From: CAVQGZ01 sp964356295 | GTDB lineage: Bacteria > Actinomycetota > Actinomycetes > Jiangellales > Jiangellaceae | DNA length: 14,565 bases | Assembly (NCBI GenBank): GCA_964356295.1 | Contig: CAYHHE010000076.1 | Span: 1-14,565, forward strand | Direction of reading: 5' to 3' | Part shown: positions 1 through 7,498 of the stretch, piece after piece | How positions within the stretch are numbered: position 1 is the first letter of the stretch | Layout: every line of letters begins with the position of its first letter | The notes under the pieces: generated by a model | The model's database searches: none | What the model was told of the DNA's origin: nothing | What the model saw: the letters and a program-made list of their open reading frames with translations, nothing else | Position numbers and translations under genes: made by a program

Positions 1-118
1 GCGGCATGACCCCAAACTACACCCGTGTGACTCTAACTTAACGGTATTGGGGCTAAACGGTGGTGATCAAGGGTGTTTAGGGGTCAGAACGGGTCCGGCA
101 CGCCGACAGCAGGCATGA
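1..118. other. Non-coding left edge, AT-richer than the rest
   Basis: I see no complete gene here. The stretch is visibly richer in A and T than the genes around it. It holds an imperfect inverted repeat: TGACCCCAAACTACACCC at 7-24 and GGGTGTTTAGGGGTCA at 71-86, whose reverse complement differs mainly by a two-base gap. It also holds a possible leftward leaderless promoter, listed separately. It lies just downstream of the tRNA terminator. Confidence 0.5.
5..19 (-). promoter_or_regulatory. Possible leaderless promoter and start codon of a leftward gene cut by the window edge
   Basis: Read leftwards, TAGTTT (19 to 14) fits the actinobacterial -10 pattern TANNNT. Six bases later an ATG stands at 7-5. 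That spacing is typical of leaderless transcripts, in which the RNA begins at the start codon. A weak -35 candidate (TTAAGT) lies 16 bases further upstream. Only two codons of any such gene are inside the window, so its coding nature cannot be tested here. Confidence 0.3.
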
Positions 119-120
119 AG

Positions 121-146
121 AAAACCCCCTGCTAGCAGGGGGTTTT
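121..146 (-). terminator. Rho-independent terminator of the tRNA-Gly gene
   Basis: There is a perfect 12-bp inverted repeat, AAAACCCCCTGC at 121-132 and GCAGGGGGTTTT at 135-146, with a two-base centre. Because the sequence around the centre (CTAG) is itself self-complementary, the practical loop is about four bases. Read on the minus strand, the stem ends in TTTT followed by CTTC, which is the expected U-rich tail. It starts four bases after the CCA end of the tRNA, so it serves that gene. Confidence 0.88.
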
Positions 147-149
147 CGG

Positions 150-223
150 TGGAGCGGGTGACGAGAATCGAACTCGCACTGTCAGCTTGGGAAGCTGATG
201 TTCTGCCATTGAACTACACCCGC
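150..223 (-). tRNA. tRNA-Gly, anticodon CCC, CCA end encoded
   Basis: Read on the minus strand, the gene begins GCGGGTG (223-217), which pairs with CACCCGC (160-154) to form the acceptor stem. The anticodon arm is TCAGC-TTCCCAA-GCTGA, which places CCC at positions 34-36 and so reads GGG glycine codons. The T arm contains the usual TTCGATTC. The discriminator base is T, and CCA follows at 152-150, so the 3' end is encoded in the DNA. The length is 74 bases, normal for tRNA-Gly with CCA. A terminator follows directly and a -10 box precedes it. I saw no second copy of the 3' end of this tRNA in the window, so there is no sign of an integrated element here. Confidence 0.96.
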
Positions 224-235
224 GATCGTGGGCCC

Positions 236-241
236 ATTATG
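236..241 (-). promoter_or_regulatory. -10 box of the tRNA-Gly promoter
   Basis: On the minus strand CATAAT (241 to 236) matches TATAAT in five of six bases. It stands 12 bases before the first base of the mature tRNA, giving a short 5' leader. No convincing -35 hexamer is seen 16-18 bases further upstream. Confidence 0.55.
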
Positions 242-391
242 CCTCACTCGACGCGACGGCCGGACTGGTCCCCGTCCAGAACCGACACGGGTGAGCGTGA
301 CGGCAGTGCCCCGTGCGCTGGCTGGGGGTCCAGCGTGCGTCCTGGCGTCCATGTCGCGCAAGGGCGGCTGACGTTGTCGCGTGCGCGCTGG
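242..391. other. Spacer between tRNA promoter and end of the isoprenoid operon
   Basis: This is 150 bases without a gene I can support. Reading frames that cross it are antisense or frame shadows of the polyprenyl synthase gene. It contains a small hairpin, CGCTGG (316-321) with CCAGCG (330-335) and an eight-base loop, but no T run follows, so it is at best a weak end signal for the operon that stops at 392. Confidence 0.4.
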
Positions 392-1429
392 TCAGCTGTC
401 GCGGTCGACCATGAACGGCACGAGCTCGGCGACGAAACGCCGAGGGGCCGAATCGGGGACACCCGCGAACGCCTCCTCGAAGGCCTGCGACGCCGACTGG
501 GCGATGCCGTGTGCGAACTCGTCGGCGAACGCGATACTGCCGTAGCGGTGCAGCAGCGCGGCGATCTCGGCCACGGCCTGGTTCGAGCGCTCGGGTCCCG
601 GCAGCGACAAATATGCCTCCACCCGGTCACGGTCGGCGTCGGACGCAGCAGCCAGCAGGTGCAGCAAGATCAACGTGCGCTTGCCCTCGCGCAGGTCACC
701 GAGCGGCTCCTTGCCGTAGCGCGCGGTCGAGCCAACGAGGTTGAGGACGTCGTCGCGGATCTGGAAGGCCGACCCGAGGAAGTACCCGAACCGCAGCAGC
801 GGCTCGAGGTCGGCCTGACCGCCCGAGCCCACGAGTGCCCCGACTCGCAGCGGTAGCACGGTGGTGTACCAGCAGGTCTTCTTCATGATCAGGTCGAGGT
901 AGTCCTGGTGGGTCAGGTCGGTCCGGTTCTCGCGCTGCCAGCCCAGCTCGCGGGCCTGCCCGTCCACTGTCTGCCGGGCCATGAACTCGAACTCCGCCCA
1001 CACGCGGGACGACAGTCGCCGCCCCAGCCGCTGGTCGTTGTCGCGCAGGGCCCCGAGCGCCAACACGGCCAGCCCGTCCCCGGCGTTCACCGCCAGGGCC
1101 CGGCCATACCGTCGGTGCAGCGTGGGCCGGCCTCGCCGCAACTCGCTCTCGTCCTCGACGTCATCGTGGACGAGGAAGGCGGTGTGCAGCAGCTCCAAGG
1201 CGGTTGCGGAGGGCAGTGCGTCCTCGGCACGCCCACCGAACGCCTCGCACGTGGCCAGGCAGAGCGCTGGTCGCAGCCCCTTGCCGCCCCGGTCGAGGTA
1301 GTCGACGGCCGGGTCGACGAGATGGGGCGACAGGTCGGCGTCGCCGACGTACTCGCGCGCTGCTTCCCGCGCCAGAGTGGCGTAGGCCGCCAGCCGCTCG
1401 CGGAACTCGGTCGTGGTGGCAGCCGTCAT
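392..1429 (-). CDS. Polyprenyl diphosphate synthase (trans-isoprenyl diphosphate synthase family)
   Basis: This enzyme should build a linear isoprenoid diphosphate by adding isopentenyl diphosphate units to an allylic primer in the cytoplasm. The 345 aa are normal for the family. Visible landmarks are GGKGLRP (48-54, diphosphate binding), the first aspartate-rich motif DDVED (89-93) followed by RRGRPT, MKKT (182-185), the second motif DDVLN (226-230, Asn in place of the last Asp) and GKRT (249-252). The first motif lacks the two-residue insertion typical of many bacterial GGPP synthases. One aromatic residue, F85, lies four residues before it, so product length (C15, C20 or longer) cannot be fixed by eye. 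The ATG overlaps the stop of the upstream gene by 4 bp (ATGA, 1426-1429). It is the last gene of the five-gene operon and presumably supplies the substrate for the FAD enzyme two genes upstream. Family assignment is firm, chain length is not. Confidence 0.93.
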   Translation of the reverse strand: MTAATTTEFRERLAAYATLAREAAREYVGDADLSPHLVDPAVDYLDRGGKGLRPALCLATCEAFGGRAEDALPSATALELLHTAFLVHDDVEDESELRRGRPTLHRRYGRALAVNAGDGLAVLALGALRDNDQRLGRRLSSRVWAEFEFMARQTVDGQARELGWQRENRTDLTHQDYLDLIMKKTCWYTTVLPLRVGALVGSGGQADLEPLLRFGYFLGSAFQIRDDVLNLVGSTARYGKEPLGDLREGKRTLILLHLLAAASDADRDRVEAYLSLPGPERSNQAVAEIAALLHRYGSIAFADEFAHGIAQSASQAFEEAFAGVPDSAPRRFVAELVPFMVDRDS

Positions 1430-2103
1430 CGCGCAGTCTCGCGAGGCTGGACGACGCGCATCCGCACCGCAACCGGCTCGTCCGGATCGGCTGAGGCCAG
1501 CACGAGTCCGTGGTAGGTGCCGGGCGCCTGGTCGGGCGCGAGCACCGTCACCAGTCGCACCGGGGTCGAGGAACCCGCTGCCAACACCGGCAGCAGCGTT
1601 GGGTGCACGCTTGCCACTGGGACGGCAGCACCTTCAGGGGACACCAGCGACGTCACCGCAACCGTCACATCGCACACGTCCGAGGCGGTCGGGTTGTGCA
1701 GCCAGAGCGTGACCTGTGCGGTTCCGCCCGGAGCGGTGTCCGGAAGGACGGCCGGGGCTCCATCCGCGGCGCCCGTGGTGCCCGTGGTGGCCGGCGCCCC
1801 CACGACATGGGCAGCGGCGTCGAGCATCGCCACGTACGCCTGGGCCATCCGGGCGGTCGCCTCGGCGAGCAGTCCCAGGTCGTTGGACGCGGCCGTTCCT
1901 CCGGGACGGACTGCTCCGTCGAACCAGGCCCGCGTGGTGGGACCCCCAACGCGCTCGCTGCCATCGGTGCGAGCGAGGGGGTCGGGTCCGAGCAGGCGGT
2001 CCACGAGGTCGATGTAGCGGTCGACCACGGAGGAGGCCGAGAGCAACCCGAAGCGTCGCACATCTGCGATCAGATGGCCCAGGTCCCGAGCGGTCGTCGT
2101 CAC
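1426..2103 (-). CDS. Uncharacterised protein: helical N-terminus and beta-sandwich-like C-terminus
   Basis: I do not recognise this family. The 225-aa protein starts at a GTG (2103-2101) that overlaps the stop of the FAD oxidoreductase gene by 4 bp (GTGA). Starts further upstream in the same frame would run through arginine-rich frame-shadow sequence. Residues 1-100 look helical and amphipathic, including RYIDLVDRLLG near 29-39 and MAQAYVAMLDAAAHV near 86-100. A small-residue linker (about 102-125) leads to alternating hydrophobic strands (128-220) ending in APGTYHGLVL (189-202 area) and a V-rich last strand, like an immunoglobulin-type beta domain. No signal peptide or membrane segment is seen. 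The same helices-linker-beta order closes the first protein of this operon, so the two may be distant paralogues. Its place directly before the polyprenyl synthase suggests an accessory or scaffold role, which is inference only. Confidence 0.85.
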   Translation of the reverse strand: MTTTARDLGHLIADVRRFGLLSASSVVDRYIDLVDRLLGPDPLARTDGSERVGGPTTRAWFDGAVRPGGTAASNDLGLLAEATARMAQAYVAMLDAAAHVVGAPATTGTTGAADGAPAVLPDTAPGGTAQVTLWLHNPTASDVCDVTVAVTSLVSPEGAAVPVASVHPTLLPVLAAGSSTPVRLVTVLAPDQAPGTYHGLVLASADPDEPVAVRMRVVQPRETAR

Positions 2104-4190
2104 CGAGTCGTCCCCGGCGCGCCGAGGCCCTGCTCCAGCACTGCGCTCGCCGCCAGAACGCCAGACCGGGTGGCGGCCTCGACGCAGCCGGCGTCGAGGC
2201 CGCACGCTGTCCAGTCCCCGGCAACGACCAGGCCCGGCACGCCGGTGTCGCCTGGGGCGATGCGGTGACGCCCCGACCCGGGCAGCGACTGCACGTACCG
2301 GTCCGACGGGTCGAGGTTCGCCCGCAGGTACTGGGCGTCGAGACGGTCGGGGCCGGTGCGGCCCGCATCGTCCCACAGCAGGTCCCACCGGAAGCCGTCC
2401 TCGTCCGCGGCGCCGGGCCACAGCGCGCCGACCTCACGGTCGAGGAAGTCGCGCAGCGTCGCCCGGACTGTCGCGTCCCCATCTGCGGGCTCGGTGTCGG
2501 GCATCGCGCTGCACAGGTAGGCGAGGCTGCGCGGGGGACTGTCGAGCGTCCACTGCTCTCGCGGCAGCAGGTGCGACATCGACGCCCACGTGTCGAAGGT
2601 GTTGCCGAAGCCGCTGAGCGTGATCCCCACCGGACCGTCCCACCCCAGCGCTGGCTCGTCGGCACAGAGCCACAGCTGGGCGGCGCGGGTGGCCACCGTC
2701 CTCACCTCGTCGACCATCGCCTGCCAGGAAGGCCGGGCAGCGAGCACGTCGGCGGCCACGTGCGGCACCATCCCGAGCGAGACGGCGAGCACCGCGACGT
2801 CGACGTCCTCACCCACCACCAGCTGGCAGGTGCCGACACCAGGGCCTTCCCAGGTGTGTGCCTCCAGGCCGTCGCCGGGGTAGGCCGTCAGCTGGTCGAC
2901 CAGCGGACGGTCGGGCCAGCAGGGCAGGCCGCCGACACGGATGAGAGGGTCGTAGCCATCGCGCCCCGGGGCAGGGTCAGCCTGCCGGGTGAGGTGGACA
3001 GCGCCCAGCGTGCCGTCCGCGCTCAGCTCGAGGCGGTCGAGCCGGTGGAAGAAGCGAACCTCGACGCCGCGCCTCGTCAGTGCCTGGTAGAGCGGAGCGA
3101 ACACGACCTCACCCATGCCGGCCTGCATCCGCCAGAAGACCGAGCCCTTGAAGTCGAAGAGCATGCGCGCGGCGAGCTGCAGCCCGAGCCCCGCTGCGAA
3201 CCGGGGCCGCGACTTGTCCCCGCCCTCGTAGGCGAACACCAGGTCGTACATGCCGCGCACGATCGGCGAGTCGAGCGTCTCGGCAGCCGCTCCGTGCCGC
3301 GCAAGCCACTCGCGGTAGTCCAGGTGGTCGATGCGCTCGTAGCCGCGCCCGGTCAGCAGCCCGTCTGCGGCCATGCCGAGCACGTTCGTGAGTGCCAGGT
3401 CGACAAGATGCCAGGTGCGCCGCGCAGAGGCGTCGGCGCGCACCGCCTCGCGCATGCCGTCCCGCCATGCTGCGAGCACGGCCGTCACCGGCTGCGTGAG
3501 AGCCACGTCCGCCCCGAGGTCGGTCGACAGCCGCGCTGCCCGGTCCAGCAGCGCGAGTGCGCCCGCCACGGCGGTCAGCCCTCCACCTCGCGCGAGGGTT
3601 GCCAGCTGCGCCTGCAGGGCGGACCCGCCGGCGGGACGGCCGTCTGGGTGCGGGGAGGCGCTGAGGTGAACGCCCGGCGGCTGCGCCGTCGGGGGGGTCG
3701 AGGCGGCGAGCGAGGCCTGGAAGTCCAGCAGGAGTCGGACGGCCCGCACGGCGACGTCCATCGGCTGCAGCGGCCGGTCCTCGGCACCCGGCTCGCCGGG
3801 TGCTGCGTCGTTCCCGGAGAAGCGGGTCACGAAGGACACCCAGGTGTCGTCCTCGCGCTCGGCGAGGCCGACGTCCACGGACGGTTCGACCGCCTCGCGC
3901 CAGGTGCGGATCGGGCAGGTCGGGTCGGTGTGTTCCCGGTCGAGTTCGGCGTACACCTCGCGCAGCACCCGGAAGGTGGCGTCGTAGTAGCCGAGCAGCA
4001 CGTGCAGCCCGTGTTCCTGGATCCGTCCGTGCGGCCCGCGGCTGCTCGCGCCCTTGCCACCCAGTCGCCAGCCGCGCTGGTACACGGTGATCGATTCGAG
4101 CCGCTCCCGCCAGTCGCCCCGGCTGAGCTCCCAGGCAGTCACGAGCCCCGCCATGCCGCCGCCGAGCACGGCGACCCTCGAACGCGTCAC
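2100..4190 (-). CDS. FAD-dependent oxidoreductase, amine-oxidase / phytoene-desaturase fold
   Basis: The protein has 696 aa. The N-terminus is a Rossmann dinucleotide-binding segment, RVAVLGGGMAGLVTAWEL (about 5-22, glycines at 10, 11, 12 and 15). A conserved GWRLGGKGASSR and an EHGLH motif (59-63) follow, as seen in NAD(P)-binding/FAD proteins grouped with phytoene and hydroxysqualene enzymes. The C-terminus has the second FAD contact, VVAGDWT (655-661), and VEAATRSG (670-677). It is clearly longer than typical carotenoid desaturases or HpnE (roughly 420-520 aa). The extra length lies in the middle, including a proline-rich stretch near 160-215. GTG at 4190 is chosen because it precedes the Rossmann strand and overlaps the cyclase stop (GTGA), with an AGAGG four bases upstream. 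Being in an operon with a polyprenyl synthase, it probably oxidises or desaturates an isoprenoid. The substrate is unknown, and another amine-oxidase-type reaction is possible. Confidence 0.88.
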   Translation of the reverse strand: MTRSRVAVLGGGMAGLVTAWELSRGDWRERLESITVYQRGWRLGGKGASSRGPHGRIQEHGLHVLLGYYDATFRVLREVYAELDREHTDPTCPIRTWREAVEPSVDVGLAEREDDTWVSFVTRFSGNDAAPGEPGAEDRPLQPMDVAVRAVRLLLDFQASLAASTPPTAQPPGVHLSASPHPDGRPAGGSALQAQLATLARGGGLTAVAGALALLDRAARLSTDLGADVALTQPVTAVLAAWRDGMREAVRADASARRTWHLVDLALTNVLGMAADGLLTGRGYERIDHLDYREWLARHGAAAETLDSPIVRGMYDLVFAYEGGDKSRPRFAAGLGLQLAARMLFDFKGSVFWRMQAGMGEVVFAPLYQALTRRGVEVRFFHRLDRLELSADGTLGAVHLTRQADPAPGRDGYDPLIRVGGLPCWPDRPLVDQLTAYPGDGLEAHTWEGPGVGTCQLVVGEDVDVAVLAVSLGMVPHVAADVLAARPSWQAMVDEVRTVATRAAQLWLCADEPALGWDGPVGITLSGFGNTFDTWASMSHLLPREQWTLDSPPRSLAYLCSAMPDTEPADGDATVRATLRDFLDREVGALWPGAADEDGFRWDLLWDDAGRTGPDRLDAQYLRANLDPSDRYVQSLPGSGRHRIAPGDTGVPGLVVAGDWTACGLDAGCVEAATRSGVLAASAVLEQGLGAPGTTR

Positions 4191-7100
4191 GAGCCCTCTG
4201 CGAGCAGCGCGTCGGCCGCCACGGTCTCGTCGGAGACGAAGGCGGGGACTGCCTCCCGCGCTGCGGCCAGCATCGCCCGCCACTGGTCCGGCCGCGGGTC
4301 GTCGGGCAGGCGGGCCAGGTCCAGCGCCACCCGCAACCGCACGACCAGCGCCCCCTGCCCGGTGGCCACACGCAGCGCCTCCATGAGGTCGGCCAGCACC
4401 TCCTCGGGGTCGCCGCCACGCTCGAGCTCGTAGCGTCCCCTGATGCGTAGGACCTCGGGCAGATGAAGCTCCTCGCCGGTCTTGTGCACGACGTCGAGCG
4501 CCTCGGTCATCAGCGCCAGGGCTCGGTCCAGGTCCCCCTCCTGGGCGCGCAGCCCGGCAAGGTAGGTGAGGTGGGATGCGGCGAACGCCTCCTGCCCCAT
4601 GAGTCGAAGCGTGGCGATGTTCTGCTCCAGGAACGCCGGGTCGGGACCGGTGCCCGGGTCGCCCGCGCCGGTGTAGGAGGAGCCCAGGATCGTCCAGAAC
4701 GCGTAGCCGTACTCCCGGCCGATCTGCACCACCTGCGCACCCAGGCGCCGGGACGTGGCCGCATCACCGAGCCACCGATGCAGCCAGGCGCGGTAGGTCT
4801 GGACGAAGGCTCGGCTGAACGGGCCGCGAGGGAAGCCGATCTCCTCCGCGCGGGCCAGCGCCCTCCTCTCGTGGTCCGTCATCGCCTCCAGGTCGCCGCG
4901 CATGGCCGCGACGCACGCCAAGGCGCTGTAGGACACCGCAACAGGGTCGTTGGGCAACGGCCAGAACGGTGACACCCGCTGATCCGGCGGGCGCGCTTCG
5001 AAGCCTTCCACCGCTCGGCGTAGGTGCTCGCCGGCGTGGTCGATCTGGCCCTCGTAGAAGTGCTGCCAGCCGGCGCACGCCTCCACCTCTGGCTCGAACC
5101 ACGCGTACGCGTCCTTGTGGATCATGTCGGTGAGCCGGTCGAGGATCGTTCCTGACGTGGCCAACCCACCGCCGGCGAACCAGTACGACCAGATCGCGAT
5201 CAGCGACGGGAGCACCTCGGGTCGCTCACCGAGGCGGTCGGCCAGCACCTCGGCACGGCGGTGGTCTTCCTGCACCTCCGGCGCGGCGTACCCACGCATC
5301 GAGCTGACGCTGAACGCGCGCAGCATTCGGGCGGTCAGCTCGGTGAGGTCTCGCTCATCGGACTCGGGCAACGTGGCGAGCAGCTCGGTGGCCCTCGACA
5401 GCAGCTTCGTCGACTCTGTGTGCGCCCCGCGGGTCTGCTCGGCCTGGGCGGCAACGAGGTACATCTGCGCCGCCCGCGGGGCCTCGCCGGCGAGGTCGAG
5501 GTGCTCGGCCACGAGTGCCGGCTCACCATCGCTGGCCGCCAATGAGTCGGCGACAGCCGCGTGCGTGCTTCGGCGGACGTCCAGCACCTGAGTCCCGTAG
5601 GCGGCGTCGCGCATGAGCGCGTGGCGGAACCGGTAGGTGTGAGCCAGCTCGGTCTGCTCGATGATCCCCTCGTCCACCAGCACTCCGAGCTGGTGCCCCA
5701 CGACCGCAGGGTCACCGACGACGGTGGCGACGGTGGCCGCGTCGAACATCGGACCCACCGTGGCCGCCACCTGTGCCACTCGCGGGACCACGCCCGGCGC
5801 CTTGAGCCGCCACGCGAGCAGCTCGTGCAGGCGAAGCGGGATCGGCTCGGTGCGGGCCTGCTCCAGGAAGGAGCGGGTGAGCTCCTCGACGAACAGTGGG
5901 ATGCCCTCGCCCTGGGCGACGATGCGTTGCCGCTGCGCGTCGGTGAGCTGTCTGCCCATCGTCACCGACTGCACCAGGCCGGCGGCATCGTCGTGGTGCA
6001 GCCGACCGAGGACGACCATCTCCGTGGCGGCGGCCCACGGGATCACCTCGGGCTCCCGGGTGGAGGCAATCGTGAGGACTCCCGCCGGACGGCGCTCGGC
6101 GACCCGGCCGAGCAGGGCGATCGTGGAGGGATCCGCCCAGTGCAGGTCCTCCACGACGAACAGCAGCGGCTCCTGGCGACCGAGAGCCGCGAGCCACTCC
6201 ACGAGTTGAGTAAGCGTCTCGTCCAGGAAGGCAGCAGGGTCGAGCTCGGGGGCCGGGAAACGTCCGGGGTCGCTCGCCCTGACCAGGCTGCCCACGAACG
6301 GCAGGCACGTGGCCGGGTCGATGCCCACCGAGCGCAGGTGCTCGGCCAGCCTGTGCGCCCGCTCGGTCTCGCTCTCCGGCAGCCCGAGCGCACGCTCGAT
6401 CAGGCGCGCGATCGGCCACAGCGAGACGTTGGAGTAGTACGGCAGGCAGCCCACGACCAGCAGCGGGGCGTGGTCCCCGTCTATCCGCTGGACCATCTCG
6501 GCGATCAGCCGGGTCTTGCCGATACCGGGTTCTCCGGTGACGAGGAACGTCGGGCCGCCATGGCCCGCCCCTCGAGCGGCGTCTGCGACGGCGGCCGGTG
6601 TCGCTGCGTCCTCGGGCTCGTGCCCCGCCCGGACGCCGGCCCAGGCAGCCAGGAGCTGCTCGAGGGGCTCGTCACGGCCCAGTAGCGGGATGCCCCGGAA
6701 CCGCTCCGCCTCGAACCGTGTCCCCCCCAGCCGGGGCCGGTCGACGGCGAAGACCTCGACGGGTCGGCTGATGCCCCTGAGCTCGCGCTCGCCCAGCGAG
6801 TGCAGGTGGAAGTCGACCTCGACCATCTCGTGGGTGACGTCGCTGATGACCACCTGACCTGGCTCGGCCTCCTGCTGGATGCGTGCGGCCAGGTTGGGGG
6901 CGACTCCAACGATCGTGTCGCCGCCGTCGGTGGAGGGGTCGGAGCTGAGGTCGGCGACGACGACCTGCCCGGTGTGGATGCCGACCCTCACCTCGGGGGC
7001 GACGCCGAGCCGGTGCTCGAGCTCGCCGCGCGTCTCGCGCACGGCCGCGACCAGGTCCAGGCCGGCCTGGACCGCGCGGCGGGCGTCGTCCTCGTGCGGC

Positions 7101-7498
7101 TTCGGGTAGCCGAACCCGGCGAGGACGCCGTCCCCCATGTACTTCATGACGACGCCGCCGTACCGGGTGACGGCCTCGCGGGCGGCCTGGCGGTAGAAGG
7201 CGAAGAGGTCACGCAGGTCCTCGGGCTCGACGAGCTCGGACAGCAACGTCGAGCCGACGAGGTCGGAGAACAGCAGGGTGACCAGGGCACGCTCGCCGGA
7301 CGGCCCACGCTGCCGCGCAACCACCTGCTGCAGGATCGCCTCTGCCCGCTGGTTGTCGGCGTCGACGGCGAGCACCTCCTCGGCCGTGGACCGGGCCGGC
7401 TCCAGGTCGCCGCCGGCCAGCGAGGCTTCCGCCGCGGTGAGCAGCCGCTCCAGCAGCCGGCCCAACCGCGACTCGGCCGAACCACCCAGGTCGGTCAC
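4187..7498 (-). CDS. Class III adenylate cyclase fused to an AAA/NACHT-like ATPase and TPR-like repeats
   Basis: This 1103-aa multidomain signalling protein starts with a TPR-like helical pair (about 18-62). A class III cyclase domain (about 70-255) carries metal aspartates D79 (FSDLVGST) and D123 (MGDG), substrate residue K119, T195 at the second substrate position, and transition-state residues N202 and R206 (NLAAR). LLGRDEPL (272-279) opens the ATPase, which has Walker A GEPGIGKT (322-329) and Walker B LLFVVED (445-451). YRFRHALMRDAAY (621-633) marks its winged-helix end, and helical repeats fill about 640-1080. The cyclase would make cAMP from ATP, and the ATPase and repeats would sense a ligand or partner. 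No membrane segment is visible, so it should be cytosolic. The order resembles mammalian soluble adenylyl cyclase and large mycobacterial cyclase-ATPase regulators. GTG at 7498 overlaps the upstream stop (GTGA); the Shine-Dalgarno is weak, suggesting translational coupling. Confidence 0.93.
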   Translation of the reverse strand: MTDLGGSAESRLGRLLERLLTAAEASLAGGDLEPARSTAEEVLAVDADNQRAEAILQQVVARQRGPSGERALVTLLFSDLVGSTLLSELVEPEDLRDLFAFYRQAAREAVTRYGGVVMKYMGDGVLAGFGYPKPHEDDARRAVQAGLDLVAAVRETRGELEHRLGVAPEVRVGIHTGQVVVADLSSDPSTDGGDTIVGVAPNLAARIQQEAEPGQVVISDVTHEMVEVDFHLHSLGERELRGISRPVEVFAVDRPRLGGTRFEAERFRGIPLLGRDEPLEQLLAAWAGVRAGHEPEDAATPAAVADAARGAGHGGPTFLVTGEPGIGKTRLIAEMVQRIDGDHAPLLVVGCLPYYSNVSLWPIARLIERALGLPESETERAHRLAEHLRSVGIDPATCLPFVGSLVRASDPGRFPAPELDPAAFLDETLTQLVEWLAALGRQEPLLFVVEDLHWADPSTIALLGRVAERRPAGVLTIASTREPEVIPWAAATEMVVLGRLHHDDAAGLVQSVTMGRQLTDAQRQRIVAQGEGIPLFVEELTRSFLEQARTEPIPLRLHELLAWRLKAPGVVPRVAQVAATVGPMFDAATVATVVGDPAVVGHQLGVLVDEGIIEQTELAHTYRFRHALMRDAAYGTQVLDVRRSTHAAVADSLAASDGEPALVAEHLDLAGEAPRAAQMYLVAAQAEQTRGAHTESTKLLSRATELLATLPESDERDLTELTARMLRAFSVSSMRGYAAPEVQEDHRRAEVLADRLGERPEVLPSLIAIWSYWFAGGGLATSGTILDRLTDMIHKDAYAWFEPEVEACAGWQHFYEGQIDHAGEHLRRAVEGFEARPPDQRVSPFWPLPNDPVAVSYSALACVAAMRGDLEAMTDHERRALARAEEIGFPRGPFSRAFVQTYRAWLHRWLGDAATSRRLGAQVVQIGREYGYAFWTILGSSYTGAGDPGTGPDPAFLEQNIATLRLMGQEAFAASHLTYLAGLRAQEGDLDRALALMTEALDVVHKTGEELHLPEVLRIRGRYELERGGDPEEVLADLMEALRVATGQGALVVRLRVALDLARLPDDPRPDQWRAMLAAAREAVPAFVSDETVAADALLAEGS

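Noticed and set aside
150..223. tRNA-Gly as an attachment site for an integrated element
   Set aside because: No second copy of the tRNA 3' end, no integrase and no insertion sequence were found, and the accessory genes lie on the 5' side of the tRNA, not the usual integration side.
149..856. A plus-strand open frame crossing the tRNA gene
   Set aside because: It runs through the tRNA and antisense to the polyprenyl synthase; no protein features are seen.
3109..4419. A 436-codon minus-strand frame crossing the cyclase/FAD gene junction
   Set aside because: It is a frame shadow of two well-supported genes, arginine-rich, with no recognisable domain.
1716..4433. A 905-codon open frame on the plus strand opposite the FAD oxidoreductase gene
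   Set aside because: Its translation is rich in Arg, Gly, Pro and His without motifs, and it lies antisense to a gene with clear FAD motifs. Long antisense frames are expected in DNA of this GC content.
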